In this document: positions 41,763 to 50,852 of the stretch, piece by piece | Layout: each line of letters opens with the position of its first letter | Numbering within the stretch: position 1 is the stretch's first letter | NCBI GenBank assembly: GCA_017883285.1 | Contig: JADGNV010000080.1 | Span: forward strand, 1-52,208 | Source: Candidatus Aminicenantota bacterium | Lineage (GTDB): Bacteria > Acidobacteriota > Aminicenantia > Aminicenantales > UBA4085 | Direction of reading: 5' to 3' | DNA: 52,208 nucleotides | Made by a program: the position numbers and the translations under genes | Notes under the pieces: generated by a model | Database searches by the model: none | Told to the model about the DNA's origin: nothing | What the model saw: the letters and a program-made list of their open reading frames with translations, nothing else

Positions 41763-42980
41763 ATGGACCATGCTTCAGGACCCATCGAAACCCGGCGCCT
41801 CTTCTTCGAGGACGCCACCCGGCTCGAATTCGAGGCGGCCGTCGTCGAGCGCCCCGTCGTCGACGGCCGGCCCGCGCTCGTCCTCGACCAGACCTGCTTC
41901 TATCCCGAATCGGGCGGTCAGCCCTGGGACAAGGGGACGATCGAGGGCGTGGACGTCCTCCAGGTCGTCGAGGACGGGGAGAAGATCGTGCACGTCCTCG
42001 CCGCCGAGGTCGCGGGAGACCGGGTCCGCGGCCGGGTCGACGGGGCCGTCCGGTTCGACCACATGCAGCAGCACTCGGGCCAGCACATCCTGTCCCAGGC
42101 CTTTTATGAACTTCTCCGGGGGGAGACGAAGTCCTTCCATCTCGGGCCTGAGACTTCGACGCTCGAGATCGGGATCGCTAAGGCCGAGGACGCGGACTTG
42201 GAGCGCGTCGATCGCCGGGCGAACGCGATCGTCTTCGAAGATCGGGAGATCAAGACGTATTTCGTCCCCCAGGCGAGGATCGGCGAAGTCCCCCTCCGGC
42301 GGCCGCCCAAGGTGAGCGGCCTGATCCGGGTCGTCGAGGCCGACGCCTACGACTATTCGGCCTGCGGCGGGACGCACTGCCGGCGGACGGGCGAGATCGG
42401 CTTGATCAAGATCATCAAGGCCGAGCGCATCCGGGGCAACCTGCGCTTCGAGTTCGTCTGCGGCGGCCGGGCCCTCCGCGATTATGATCTCAAGAACCGC
42501 GTCGTCCGGCGGCTGGTCGGCCAGTTCAACGTTGGGGAGGCTGATGTCGCCGCCGCGGTCGAGAGGCTGGCCGAGGACCTGAAAGCCCTCAAGAAGCAGG
42601 CCCGGCGGACGGAAGACGCCCTCGGCGCGTTCGAAGTCCGGGAGCTTCGGACGAAGACCGAGGGCCGGATCCTGCGCGCGGCGTTCGCCGACAAGACGCC
42701 GGAAGGGGTCCGGACGCTCGCCCTGAGCGCCATCCGCCAGGGCGACTGCGCGGCCCTGTTCGGAACGAAGACGGCGGCCCGGAGCCATGTGGTCCTTGCC
42801 ACTTCGGACGGCTTGAAGCTCGACTTGCGGCCGCTCGTCCCCGAGCTTGCGGCCCTCATGAACGGCCGGGGCGGCGGGGGGCCGACCCTCGTCGAGATCG
42901 CGGGTAGCGCCGACGCCGACCTGGAGGCTGTCCTGCGGGCGGCCGAAGAGCGAGTCCGCCGGCTGCTGGCGGCCGGGTAA
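41763..42980 (+). CDS. AlaX-type alanyl-tRNA editing protein with DHHA1 domain
   Basis: This 405-residue protein has the AlaRS editing-domain zinc motif: HSGQH (H104, H108) and CGGTH (C201, H205). It ends with a DHHA1 domain carrying GRGGGGPTL, as in the C-terminal part of alanyl-tRNA synthetase. Such AlaX-L proteins deacylate Ser- or Gly-tRNA(Ala) in trans. No aminoacylation domain is present, so it is not a complete AlaRS. The length and both motifs are intact. It is the last gene of the rightward run and converges on the permease genes with a 63-bp gap. Confidence 0.92.
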   Translation: MDHASGPIETRRLFFEDATRLEFEAAVVERPVVDGRPALVLDQTCFYPESGGQPWDKGTIEGVDVLQVVEDGEKIVHVLAAEVAGDRVRGRVDGAVRFDHMQQHSGQHILSQAFYELLRGETKSFHLGPETSTLEIGIAKAEDADLERVDRRANAIVFEDREIKTYFVPQARIGEVPLRRPPKVSGLIRVVEADAYDYSACGGTHCRRTGEIGLIKIIKAERIRGNLRFEFVCGGRALRDYDLKNRVVRRLVGQFNVGEADVAAAVERLAEDLKALKKQARRTEDALGAFEVRELRTKTEGRILRAAFADKTPEGVRTLALSAIRQGDCAALFGTKTAARSHVVLATSDGLKLDLRPLVPELAALMNGRGGGGPTLVEIAGSADADLEAVLRAAEERVRRLLAAG

Positions 42981-43043
42981 TCGAACGGATCCTCGCTTTC
43001 GCGGCGCGAGGAAGAGGGGGACGGCGGACCGGAAAGGAACCGG

Positions 43044-44294
43044 CTATTCGTAGCGGAGGGAGACGATCGGGTCGACCCGGGCCGCCTTGCGCGCGGGGAA
43101 GATGCCGAAGAACAAGCCGACCGAGATCGAGACGAACAGTCCCATGAACACCGACCAGGGCGTGACGGTGGCCGGGAGCGGCGTCACGGCCCGGACGAGG
43201 AAGGCTACTCCGAAGCCGATTATCGTCCCCAGGACCCCGCCCGTCCCCGTGAGGACCATGGCCTCGATCAGGAACTGCTTCAGGATGTCCTTCGAGTAGG
43301 CCCCGAGCGCCTTGCGGATGCCGATCTCCCGGGTCCGCTCCTTGGCCGAGACGAGCATGATGTTCATGACCCCGATGCCGCCGACGAGCAGGCCGATCGA
43401 GGAGATGATGATCATCACGAGATAAGCCGCTCCGGTGATTTGGTTGTAGAGGTCGAGCATCGAGTCCTGGGTGAAGACGGCGAAATCGTTGGGCTTGCCG
43501 AAGGGGACCTTGCGCCGCCGGCGGAGGATGTTGGAGATTTCCTCGATCGTCTCCTGGATCGTGCCCGGTGTGCGCGGGACGGCGCCGATCTGGAAATGGG
43601 ACTTGTCGTAGGTGAACATCTTCATGAAGGTCGTGATCGGGATCCCGACGAGATTATCGCGGCTCTGGCCGAACATCTCCCCCCGCTTGTTCATGACGCC
43701 TATGACCGTGAACTTTTCGGGGCCGACCCGGATCTCCTTGCCGATCGCGCTCGTATGAGGGAACAGGGTCTCCGCGGTCTCGAAGCCGAGGAGCGCGGTC
43801 CGGCTGGAATGGATGATCTCCGACTCCGTCAGAAACCGCCCTTCCTTGGGCATGTAGATGTTGTAGACGGCCGGGAACTTGTCCGTCATGCCGATGATGA
43901 TCGTGTTGTCGCTTTTGACGTTCTGGTACTTGACCGGGATCTCTTCGAAGACGTTGGAGTTCAGGAGGGTCGTAACGGCCCGGACGAGCTTCGCCTCGCG
44001 CTCGATGGCCTTGGCGTCTTCGTAGGTCAGGTCCTTCCGCGTCCGCTGCTCTTCGGACATCCGGCCCATCATGACGGCGTCGTTCTTCTGGATCATGATC
44101 AGGTCCGAGCCGGCCGACTCGAGCTCCCGGACGAACGAGGCGTTGAGTCCGGAGATGATCGAAACCATGCCGATGACGGTCATGACCCCGATCATGATCC
44201 CGAGGAGCGTGAGGAAGGAGCGCAGCTTGTGGGCCCGGATCGAGTCGAAGGACATGGTCAGGATCTCGCGGAAGATGCCGGAGCGGAGCTTCAT
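43044..44294 (-). CDS. FtsX/MacB-type ABC permease
   Basis: This 416-residue protein follows the MacB permease plan: a transmembrane helix near the N-terminus (FLTLLGIMIGVMTVIGMVSII), a periplasmic domain of about 220 residues, and three C-terminal helices of the FtsX core (LVMIIISSIGLLVGGIGVMNIMLV, then ERTREIGIRKALGA). Members export peptides, antibiotics or lipoproteins, or transmit signals. The end of the upstream permease gene overlaps its start by 4 bases. No ATP-binding subunit lies next to the pair. Confidence 0.92.
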   Translation of the reverse strand: MKLRSGIFREILTMSFDSIRAHKLRSFLTLLGIMIGVMTVIGMVSIISGLNASFVRELESAGSDLIMIQKNDAVMMGRMSEEQRTRKDLTYEDAKAIEREAKLVRAVTTLLNSNVFEEIPVKYQNVKSDNTIIIGMTDKFPAVYNIYMPKEGRFLTESEIIHSSRTALLGFETAETLFPHTSAIGKEIRVGPEKFTVIGVMNKRGEMFGQSRDNLVGIPITTFMKMFTYDKSHFQIGAVPRTPGTIQETIEEISNILRRRRKVPFGKPNDFAVFTQDSMLDLYNQITGAAYLVMIIISSIGLLVGGIGVMNIMLVSAKERTREIGIRKALGAYSKDILKQFLIEAMVLTGTGGVLGTIIGFGVAFLVRAVTPLPATVTPWSVFMGLFVSISVGLFFGIFPARKAARVDPIVSLRYE

Positions 44295-45526
44295 TGTTCG
44301 GACCTCAGGGCCTCGATCGGATCGAGCTTGGCCGCCTTGTTGGCCGGGTAGATTCCGAAGAACAGGCCGATGGACGTGGACATGACGAGGGCCATCAGGA
44401 CGGAGACCGGCTCGACGCTCGAGGGGAAGCCGGTCGCGGCCGAGACGCCCTTGGCCAGGAGGACGCCAAGGATGATCCCGATCAGGCCGCCGAGAGCGCT
44501 GATCGTCGAGGACTCGATCAGAAACTGGAAGAGGATGTTGTTCCGGCGGGCGCCGATCGCCATCCGGATGCCGATCTCCTTGGTCCGCTCGGTCACCGAG
44601 ACGAGCATGATGTTCATGACCACGATCCCGCCCACGAGGAGGGCGATCGAGGCGATGCCGATCATGGCGAAGTAGATGCCCGTGGTCGCCGTCTTGTAGA
44701 ACTGGATGAACGTTTCGGACGTCCGGAAGGAGAAGTCGTCGGGCCTGGCGAAGGTGAGCTTCCGGGCGGAGCGGAGGATCGTCCGGACTTCCTCCTGGGC
44801 CGCGGCCATCTCTTCCAGGGAGACCGTGTGGATGTTGATGTCGATCGACCGCCGCGAGCCGTAGATCTTGGTGAAGGTCGTGATCGGGATCCGCAGGTAA
44901 TTATCCTGGCTGAAGCCCAGGATCTTGCCCTTCTCCTTGCCGACCCCGACCACCAGGAAGCCGTCGGTGCCGGCTCGGACCCACTTGCCCAGGGGGTCGA
45001 TGCCGGCGAAGAGGTTCTTGGCGATTTCGGCCCCGATGACGCACACGTTGCGGGAGTGGTCCTCGTCCTCCCTCTGGATGTGGCGGCCGGCGTCCAGCTC
45101 GACCACCGAGCCGATCATGTGGTCGAGATAGGTGACCCCCCGGACCTCGGCGTCCTTGACCTGCCGGTTGCCGTATTTCACGTTCCGGGTCGTGCCCGTG
45201 CTCGCCCCGATGAGATCGGCGTGGGTGGACTTGGCCCGGAGAAGCTCCATCTCCTCGAGGGTGATATCCTTTCGTTTCATCTGCTCCTTGAAATCCTTGA
45301 GAGACATCCCGATCGAGCCGAATTTGGACACCGCAAAGTCGTTGGCCCCGTAGAAGGACATTTTGGAGTAGACGTAGTTGTTCAGCCCTTGGATGACCGA
45401 TACTACGGCGATGATGGTCAGGACGCCGATGATGATGCCCAGGAGGGTCAGGAACGTCCGGAGCTTGTTCGACCAGAGCGATCCCATCGCCATTCCGAAT
45501 GATTCGCCGATGTTGAGCTTTGCCAT
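44291..45526 (-). CDS. FtsX/MacB-type ABC permease
   Basis: This 411-residue paralogue of the next gene has the same architecture: first helix FLTLLGIIIGVLTIIAVVSVI, a periplasmic domain, and a C-terminal FtsX core with GIASIALLVGGIVVMNIMLV and ERTKEIGIRMAIGARR. The start at 45526 is preferred to the ATG at 45571, which lies upstream of the predicted transcription start. The -10 TAAAAT leaves a leader of about 10 bases without a ribosome binding site. The two permeases probably form a heterodimer. The cognate ATPase must be encoded elsewhere. Confidence 0.92.
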   Translation of the reverse strand: MAKLNIGESFGMAMGSLWSNKLRTFLTLLGIIIGVLTIIAVVSVIQGLNNYVYSKMSFYGANDFAVSKFGSIGMSLKDFKEQMKRKDITLEEMELLRAKSTHADLIGASTGTTRNVKYGNRQVKDAEVRGVTYLDHMIGSVVELDAGRHIQREDEDHSRNVCVIGAEIAKNLFAGIDPLGKWVRAGTDGFLVVGVGKEKGKILGFSQDNYLRIPITTFTKIYGSRRSIDINIHTVSLEEMAAAQEEVRTILRSARKLTFARPDDFSFRTSETFIQFYKTATTGIYFAMIGIASIALLVGGIVVMNIMLVSVTERTKEIGIRMAIGARRNNILFQFLIESSTISALGGLIGIILGVLLAKGVSAATGFPSSVEPVSVLMALVMSTSIGLFFGIYPANKAAKLDPIEALRSEQ

Positions 45527-45542
45527 GGACTTTGAATTCGAT

Positions 45543-45548
45543 ATTTTA
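45543..45548 (-). promoter_or_regulatory. -10 element of the permease pair
   Basis: Minus-strand TAAAAT, preceded by TG (TGTAAAAT). No strong -35 is seen. The start point near 45536 leaves only a 10-base leader before the ATG at 45526. Confidence 0.45.
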
Positions 45549-45610
45549 CATGAAATGATACGGATTTGCATGGGAAAGGTTTTCGGGGGGGCCCGTTCTT
45601 TTCAATCCGG

Positions 45611-45719
45611 CGCTGGGGTCGGCCCCGCCCCTCCGGGGGAACCAGTCCCGTCGGTTCCCCCCCATCGAAAACCGATGGGGCCCCCCCTCCGCTATGAGGG
45701 CCTTGGGCCGACCCCAGCG
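45611..45719. repeat. Structured intergenic element with 15-bp terminal inverted repeats
   Basis: Perfect 15-bp arms (CGCTGGGGTCGGCCC at 45611-45625 and its complement at 45705-45719) enclose two smaller perfect hairpins: GGGGGAACC/GGTTCCCCC (45635-45643/45653-45661) and CCCCATCG/CGATGGGG (45660-45667/45673-45680). It lies between divergent promoters and outside both predicted transcripts. A palindromic mobile repeat or a structured RNA from an unseen promoter are both possible. The rest of 45527-45822 holds only the two promoters. Confidence 0.75.
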
Positions 45720-45755
45720 TCGGTGGCGCCCGCGGGAGGGGACTTCCCCGCCGTG

Positions 45756-45784
45756 TTGACATTGCCGGACGTTCCACCGACAAT
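45756..45784 (+). promoter_or_regulatory. Promoter of the outer-membrane protein operon
   Basis: A perfect TTGACA (45756-45761) and GACAAT (45779-45784) are spaced by 17 bp. The start near 45791 is followed by AAGGAG, 6 bases before the ATG at 45823. Confidence 0.7.
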
Positions 45785-45822
45785 GGGGGCGAGCGAAGGG
45801 CGGCCCTTCGAAGGAGTCAACC

Positions 45823-46383
45823 ATGAAACGCATTATCGGTTTTGGGCTCGCCGCAGCCCTTCTGCTGACCGCGGTCCCCGCCTTTTCCCAGGTCGGGATC
45901 TACGTCGGCGGCTACGCCGGCCTCTCCCAGCAGAAGCCGAGCTTCGACTCTGCCCAGTTCAACACGGACACGACCTTCGTCTACGGTCTCCGGGGCGGCG
46001 TCCGGATCCTGATGCTCGCCCTGGAGCTGAGCTATTTCCGGGCCGGGCACAACATCTCCATGGGGGACTTCGTCACGTTCCAATGGGACGGGCTGGAGAA
46101 CGACTTCAGCTACATCGGGGCGAGCCTCCGCTGGATCTTCTCCCTCGCGATCCTGCATCCCTACCTGACGGCCGGATACGGCTATTACACGGCCGACATC
46201 GGGACCATCGACAAGGGCCACGACGGCGGCTACAACTTCGGGGCGGGCCTCGAAGTCGCGTTCGGCAGCAAGATTTCGCTTGTCGTGGAAGGCAAATACC
46301 ACCACGTGAGCGTGGACATCTCCAATATCCGTCTCGGCCTGGGCAATTTCATCATGACCGCCGGGTTGAGCCTCAACTTCTGA
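45823..46383 (+). CDS. Small outer-membrane beta-barrel protein
   Basis: This 186-residue protein has a signal peptide (MKRIIGFGLAAALLLTAVPAFSQ). Alternating hydrophobic/polar strands rich in Gly and aromatic residues follow (IYVGGYAGLSQ, YGLRGGVRILMLALELSYF, SYIGASLRWIF, LEVAFGSKISLVVEGKYHH). It ends in ITAGLSLNF, so the last residue is Phe, the usual signal for outer-membrane barrel insertion. It resembles OmpW/OmpA-barrel (outer membrane beta-barrel) families of eight strands. The stop overlaps the start of the pseudouridine synthase gene (TGATG). Confidence 0.85.
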   Translation: MKRIIGFGLAAALLLTAVPAFSQVGIYVGGYAGLSQQKPSFDSAQFNTDTTFVYGLRGGVRILMLALELSYFRAGHNISMGDFVTFQWDGLENDFSYIGASLRWIFSLAILHPYLTAGYGYYTADIGTIDKGHDGGYNFGAGLEVAFGSKISLVVEGKYHHVSVDISNIRLGLGNFIMTAGLSLNF

Positions 46384-47120
46384 TGGAAATCCGCCTGAAC
46401 AAGCTCCTGGCCCAGCGGGGCGTCGCCTCGCGCCGGGAGGCCGACCGCCTCATCCAGGACGGCTGCGTCGAGGTGAACGGCCTGCTCGTCCAGGAGCTCG
46501 GGACCAAGGTCGACGACGTCCGGGACCGGGTCACGGTCAAAGGTCACAAGGTCAAGCCCGGGCGCGAGCTCGTCTACATGGCCCTCCACAAGCCTCCCGG
46601 CTACCTCGTGACGCTCCGCGACCCGCTCGGGCGGCCGACGGTCAAGACCCTGATCCCCACCCTTCCGGAAGGCGTCTGCCCGGTGGGGCGGCTCGACTGC
46701 GACAGCGAAGGGCTCCTGCTCCTGACGAACGACGGCGAGCTGGCCTTCCGCCTGACCCACCCCCGGTACGAAGTCGGCAAGGTCTATCTCGTCCGGGCGG
46801 AGGGGACCGTGACGGCCGACGAGGCGGCCCGGCTCGCGGCCGGGGTCGTCGTCGAAGGCAAAAAAACCGCCCCGGCCAAGGTCAAGATCCTGGAATCGCG
46901 GGAAGCGTTCACCGTCCTCCAGGTCGAAATCCACGAGGGCCGGAAGCGCGAGATCCGGCTGATGTTCGGGACGATCGGGCACGAGGTCCGCCGGCTGGAG
47001 CGGGCGAGCTTCGGCGGGATCCGCCTCGAGCGGCTCGAGCCCGGTCGGTGGCGCTTCCTGAAAGCGGCAGAGGTCCGGCGGCTCAAGCGGCTCGTCGGCT
47101 TGGAGACCGGGCCGGACTGA
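46383..47120 (+). CDS. RsuA/RluB-family pseudouridine synthase
   Basis: This 245-residue protein has an N-terminal S4 RNA-binding domain (MEIRLNKLLAQRGVASRREA, VEVNG) and the catalytic GRLDCDSEGLLLLTNDG with Asp105. The later GRKREIRLMF motif is also typical. The RsuA/RluB/RluE/RluF group modifies one uridine in 16S or 23S rRNA; RluB (23S helix 89 region) is the best guess from the length and motif form. It is translationally coupled to the outer-membrane protein gene, and the next gene begins one base after its stop. Confidence 0.93.
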   Translation: MEIRLNKLLAQRGVASRREADRLIQDGCVEVNGLLVQELGTKVDDVRDRVTVKGHKVKPGRELVYMALHKPPGYLVTLRDPLGRPTVKTLIPTLPEGVCPVGRLDCDSEGLLLLTNDGELAFRLTHPRYEVGKVYLVRAEGTVTADEAARLAAGVVVEGKKTAPAKVKILESREAFTVLQVEIHEGRKREIRLMFGTIGHEVRRLERASFGGIRLERLEPGRWRFLKAAEVRRLKRLVGLETGPD

Positions 47121-47121
47121 G

Positions 47122-49518
47122 ATGGAGGCGCCGCGCGTCCCGCGCCGGCCGGACTTCGCGGCCGTCCTCGGATTCGCCGCTCTGGCCCTCGTCCTGACCT
47201 TTCCCCTCGTCCTCCACCTAACGGACCACGTCGCGTCCGACGTCCGGGACCCCATGTACTGCCTGTGGCTCCTCTCCTGGGACGTCGATACGGCGGTCGG
47301 AAACCCCGCCGGCATCGCCGACGCGAACATCTTCTATCCCCACCGGGGGGCGCTTTTCTATGGCGACGCGCTCCCGGCGCTGGCCCTGATGGCCGCCCCC
47401 GTCATCCTCCTGACCCGGAACCCAGTGCTGGCCTACAACTTCCTGTTCCTCGTTTCGTTTTTCATCGCCGGCCACGGCATGTTTCTCCTTGTCCGGCGCC
47501 TGACCTCGTCCCGGAGCGCGGCCTTCGTCGCCGGCCTGATCTTCGCCTATTTCCCCTACAACTTCGCCCATCTCAGCCACCTCGAGCTCCTGTTTTACGG
47601 CTGGATCGCGTATTGCTTCCTGTTCATCCATCGCTATTTCGACGCGCCGTCGTTCAAGAACATGGCCGGGATCGCGGTCTTCTACGTCCTGCAGGTGCTG
47701 AGCTGCGCCTATTACGGCCAGTACATGACCTTTTTCATAGGGCTCACGGCGCTGTATTACGCCGCCCGGACCCGCGCCTTCCGCCGTCCCCGGTTCTGGC
47801 GGGACGCCGGGATCGCGGCCCTTATGGCCGCGGCCGTCATCGGCCCCTATTTCCAGGCCATGCTCCAGGTCCACCGGCGGATGCTCTTCGTCCGGGCGAT
47901 GTGGGAGGTCAAACTTTACAGCGCCGAGCTGCAGCATTTCCTGGCCGTGCCGTCCCTGAACCATGCCTGGGGCTGGCTCACCGGGGGGCTCGGCGGGCAG
48001 GAATGGCAGCTCTTCCCCGGCTTGGTCCCCATCGCGCTCAGCCTGGTGTGGCTGTCGGCCAGAAAAAGCGGGCCGGGGAAGACCGCAGCGGCTCCGGCTG
48101 TCGAGGAAAAATCTCCGAGGATGTTCCGCGTCTGGGACGCGATCAACGTCCTGCTCGTCCTCTTCGTCGTCTATCTGGGGATCTGGGGAGGCCGGGGCGT
48201 GACCGTCGCGGGCATCTGGATCTCGACGCGCACACTCCAGGATCCGACGGCGATCCTCTTGCTCTCCCTGATGTCGCGGGCGCTCCTCGACGGCCGGGTC
48301 CGACGGCGTTGGGCCGCGCGCTGGAGGGCGCTCTCGGCGGCCGAGAAGACTTATTCCAGCCTGACCGCGGCCGCCTGGCTCCTGTCGTTCGGCCCCGTGA
48401 TCCGGATTTTCGGGCGGGAGATTATCGCCGGCCCTTACGCGCTCTTCTTCGAGGGGGTGCCGGGCTTCAAGAACGTCCGCGTCCCGGCCCGGTTCGCGGT
48501 GATGATGATGCTCGGGCTGTCCGTCCTGAGCGGGTGGGGCCTGCTGCGGATCATGGGCCGCCGGACGTCGGCGAAGGCGGGGACGCTCGCCGCGGGGATC
48601 GTCGCCGGCCTCGTGATCGTCGAATCCCTATCCATTCCGATCCCCCTTTCGCCCGTCCCCGTCGGGAACAAGATTCCGGAGATCTACGCCGAGGTCGCGA
48701 AGCTCCCGGCGGCCGCCGTTCTCATCGAGCTTCCGATGCCCCTGCGGGACAGCGACGAGTCCGACGAAGCCGCGGCCGTTTATTATTCGAGCTTCCACCG
48801 CCGGCGCATCGTCAACGGCTATTCCGGCAACGCGCCGGCCGGGTACCGCGTCGTCCGCGAAGCCATGGCCGGTTTCCCGAGCAAGGAGACGCTCGGCCTT
48901 CTCCGCGATCTGGCCGTGGACCACGTTCTCGTCCATACTCGGGGCGCCCACGCGGAGAGGGGGGCCGAGATCCTCCTCCGCCTCCGGGCTTTCGAGCCCT
49001 ACACCGAGCTCGCCGCGGAGAGGCAGGGCGACTATCTCGTCCGGCTCAAGCTCCCGGCCCGAGACGCGCCACGTCCCGAAAACTTTCGCGAAACCGGCGA
49101 CCGCCGGAAATGGCGCGCCGCCGCCGGCCTGAATCCGAAGGACGCCACCCTCGCTTTCGACGGCGACCCGCGGACCGGCTGGTCCACGGGTTACCCCCAA
49201 CGGGCGGGGGACACGTTCGAGCTCGACCTCGGCGAGACCCTCGGCCTCCGCCGCATCGAGCTTCGCCTGGGCAACAATCCGCTCGACTTTCCGCGCGATT
49301 TCACGGTCGAAGGGTCGGTGGATGGGACATCCTGGATGCGGCTTTCCGAGCGAAAAGGGTTTTTCCCCGCCTTGACCCGGGGGAACATCGAAGACGTCTT
49401 GAACTATGTCGTCCCGATCCCGGTCGGGCCGGTCGCGGTGCGGTTTCTCCGGTTCGCGCTGACCCGGCCGCACGAAGAGCGCCACTGGTCGATCAACGAG
49501 ATCGTGGTGTTGAATTGA
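47122..49518 (+). CDS. Polytopic GT-C-like membrane protein with C-terminal discoidin domain
   Basis: This 798-residue protein has about twelve transmembrane helices in its first ~520 residues, with an early DPMYCLWLLSWDV loop that places acidic residues after the first helix, as in GT-C-type glycosyltransferases. A soluble domain follows (about 525-660). The C-terminus from about residue 665 is an F5/8 type C (discoidin) domain, FDGDPRTGWSTG and ELDLGETLGLRRIEL. GT-C enzymes move sugars from polyprenyl phosphate onto acceptors. The discoidin domain may bind glycan on the outer face of the membrane. No donor synthase is adjacent; the catalytic role is an inference. Confidence 0.8.
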   Translation: MEAPRVPRRPDFAAVLGFAALALVLTFPLVLHLTDHVASDVRDPMYCLWLLSWDVDTAVGNPAGIADANIFYPHRGALFYGDALPALALMAAPVILLTRNPVLAYNFLFLVSFFIAGHGMFLLVRRLTSSRSAAFVAGLIFAYFPYNFAHLSHLELLFYGWIAYCFLFIHRYFDAPSFKNMAGIAVFYVLQVLSCAYYGQYMTFFIGLTALYYAARTRAFRRPRFWRDAGIAALMAAAVIGPYFQAMLQVHRRMLFVRAMWEVKLYSAELQHFLAVPSLNHAWGWLTGGLGGQEWQLFPGLVPIALSLVWLSARKSGPGKTAAAPAVEEKSPRMFRVWDAINVLLVLFVVYLGIWGGRGVTVAGIWISTRTLQDPTAILLLSLMSRALLDGRVRRRWAARWRALSAAEKTYSSLTAAAWLLSFGPVIRIFGREIIAGPYALFFEGVPGFKNVRVPARFAVMMMLGLSVLSGWGLLRIMGRRTSAKAGTLAAGIVAGLVIVESLSIPIPLSPVPVGNKIPEIYAEVAKLPAAAVLIELPMPLRDSDESDEAAAVYYSSFHRRRIVNGYSGNAPAGYRVVREAMAGFPSKETLGLLRDLAVDHVLVHTRGAHAERGAEILLRLRAFEPYTELAAERQGDYLVRLKLPARDAPRPENFRETGDRRKWRAAAGLNPKDATLAFDGDPRTGWSTGYPQRAGDTFELDLGETLGLRRIELRLGNNPLDFPRDFTVEGSVDGTSWMRLSERKGFFPALTRGNIEDVLNYVVPIPVGPVAVRFLRFALTRPHEERHWSINEIVVLN

Positions 49519-49649
49519 TTTCCGGAAGGGGTTCGCCTGAAGCCATAGCGCCGGACGATTCTCCTGGCCGTGTGCGCGGCCAGGATCTCCACTTCGATTT
49601 CACTCTGCCCCTGACCCCGTTCAAGACGATCGATACCAACTTCAGGAGC
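49519..49649. other. Intergenic region with possible repeat remnant
   Basis: The 131 bases between two convergent genes contain TTTCACTCTGCCCCTGACC, which looks like the GGGGTCAG(x)nAGAGTGAAA repeats often left by Y1-transposase elements. No complete element is present. Confidence 0.25.
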
Positions 49650-50747
49650 TTAGGATCGGGATTGATTTTGAGCGCGGCGTTCGAGGGATAAAGCCACCAG
49701 GCTGAAGACGGCCAAGCCAATCAGGCCTCCAAAAAGGATATACATCGCTTTTCCCGGGCCTACCGGGCGGGCTGAGACCGATGGGTCTTTGATGATTTCC
49801 GCGTATCTGATGCGAGTTTTTCGCTCCTGGATGAGTTTGATCGCGTTGCTGGTGTTATCGATCTGGTTCTTCAATATGCCGATACGAGCATCGTTTTCCT
49901 TGCTGTCTTCGGTTTTTGATTTGATGTTTAGGCGCGAATTTTCCTGAAGAACCTTTTCCGCGTTCAATTTTTCATCCAGCAAATTGTAATATTGGACATT
50001 GTTCTGGACTTGGCTGGAATAGAGAAGGAGCCCGAGGGAGATCGCGTCGTTGCCCTTCTGTTGGGCCTCGACAGCTTTTTTCAGTTGCTCTTCCAGGGCA
50101 TCCGTCCTCGTCTTAGCCGACGCCATTTCCATGGAGATGCTTCGGCGGCGTTCTTCGGAAATCTCGATTTTGGCTTCTTCCGACGTGATTTGCGCGAGCG
50201 ATTTTGTCTTTTGGATTTCTAAAAGCACGATTTCTGCATGCCTGCTTTTGATCGTGTTTTCTTGTTCGAAGATCAGAGCTTCGAGCCTTTTCACTTCCAT
50301 GTCTAGAGTTTGGTTGAATTCGGCTTTCAGATGTTGGAGAAGAGAGAGCAGGATCTTTGTACCCCGATCGATATCCGTCACTTGCAGCCAAATCCGTATG
50401 AACCATGTATTATTGAGAATTTCAGCGAAGAGGACGGGAAATCCTCGTCTGTCCAGATTTAATTCCGAGGCTATGCTTGCATTGAAGGATTGCAGACCGA
50501 TCCGGCGGGCCATTCGGAGCGTTTCCGTGGCGGGGGTTTCTTTATTTTGGCCGTTGCTATCCTGAACTAAAAAAATGCCCGGTTCGATGATGGCGTCGAT
50601 TGCCCATACGGGGGTTTTTAGAAAACCAAAGATGCCGGCTGCGGCGGCCAGCACGAGGGCCGGGATGAGGATGAACCATTTTCTTTTCCACAGGATGTTC
50701 AGATAATCGAAGATGTGGATCTCCTCGTCTTGTTCCGCGTTGTTCAT
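49650..50747 (-). CDS. Wzz-like chain length determinant protein
   Basis: This 365-residue protein has two membrane helices, about 24-43 (WFILIPALVLAAAAGIFGFL) and 334-355 (YILFGGLIGLAVFSLVALSL). A long coiled-coil periplasmic region lies between them (LEALIFEQENTIKSRHAEIV onward). A Pro-Gly segment (PVGPGK) precedes the second helix, as in Wzz/polysaccharide co-polymerase proteins, which set the length of O-antigen or exopolysaccharide chains. It is more AT-rich than the genes upstream. It is probably the end of a polysaccharide cluster that continues beyond the window; this fits the nucleotidyltransferase on the other side of the divergent region. Confidence 0.82.
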   Translation of the reverse strand: MNNAEQDEEIHIFDYLNILWKRKWFILIPALVLAAAAGIFGFLKTPVWAIDAIIEPGIFLVQDSNGQNKETPATETLRMARRIGLQSFNASIASELNLDRRGFPVLFAEILNNTWFIRIWLQVTDIDRGTKILLSLLQHLKAEFNQTLDMEVKRLEALIFEQENTIKSRHAEIVLLEIQKTKSLAQITSEEAKIEISEERRRSISMEMASAKTRTDALEEQLKKAVEAQQKGNDAISLGLLLYSSQVQNNVQYYNLLDEKLNAEKVLQENSRLNIKSKTEDSKENDARIGILKNQIDNTSNAIKLIQERKTRIRYAEIIKDPSVSARPVGPGKAMYILFGGLIGLAVFSLVALSLERRAQNQSRS

Positions 50748-50852
50748 GTGTGCCTCTATTTAAATTTCAAGGATAAATCATAGCAGAAACGAAGCGCGAG
50801 CGAAAGGCTGGCTGTCCCCCAACGTGAAACGCATTCTGATTCAGCGGCTTCT

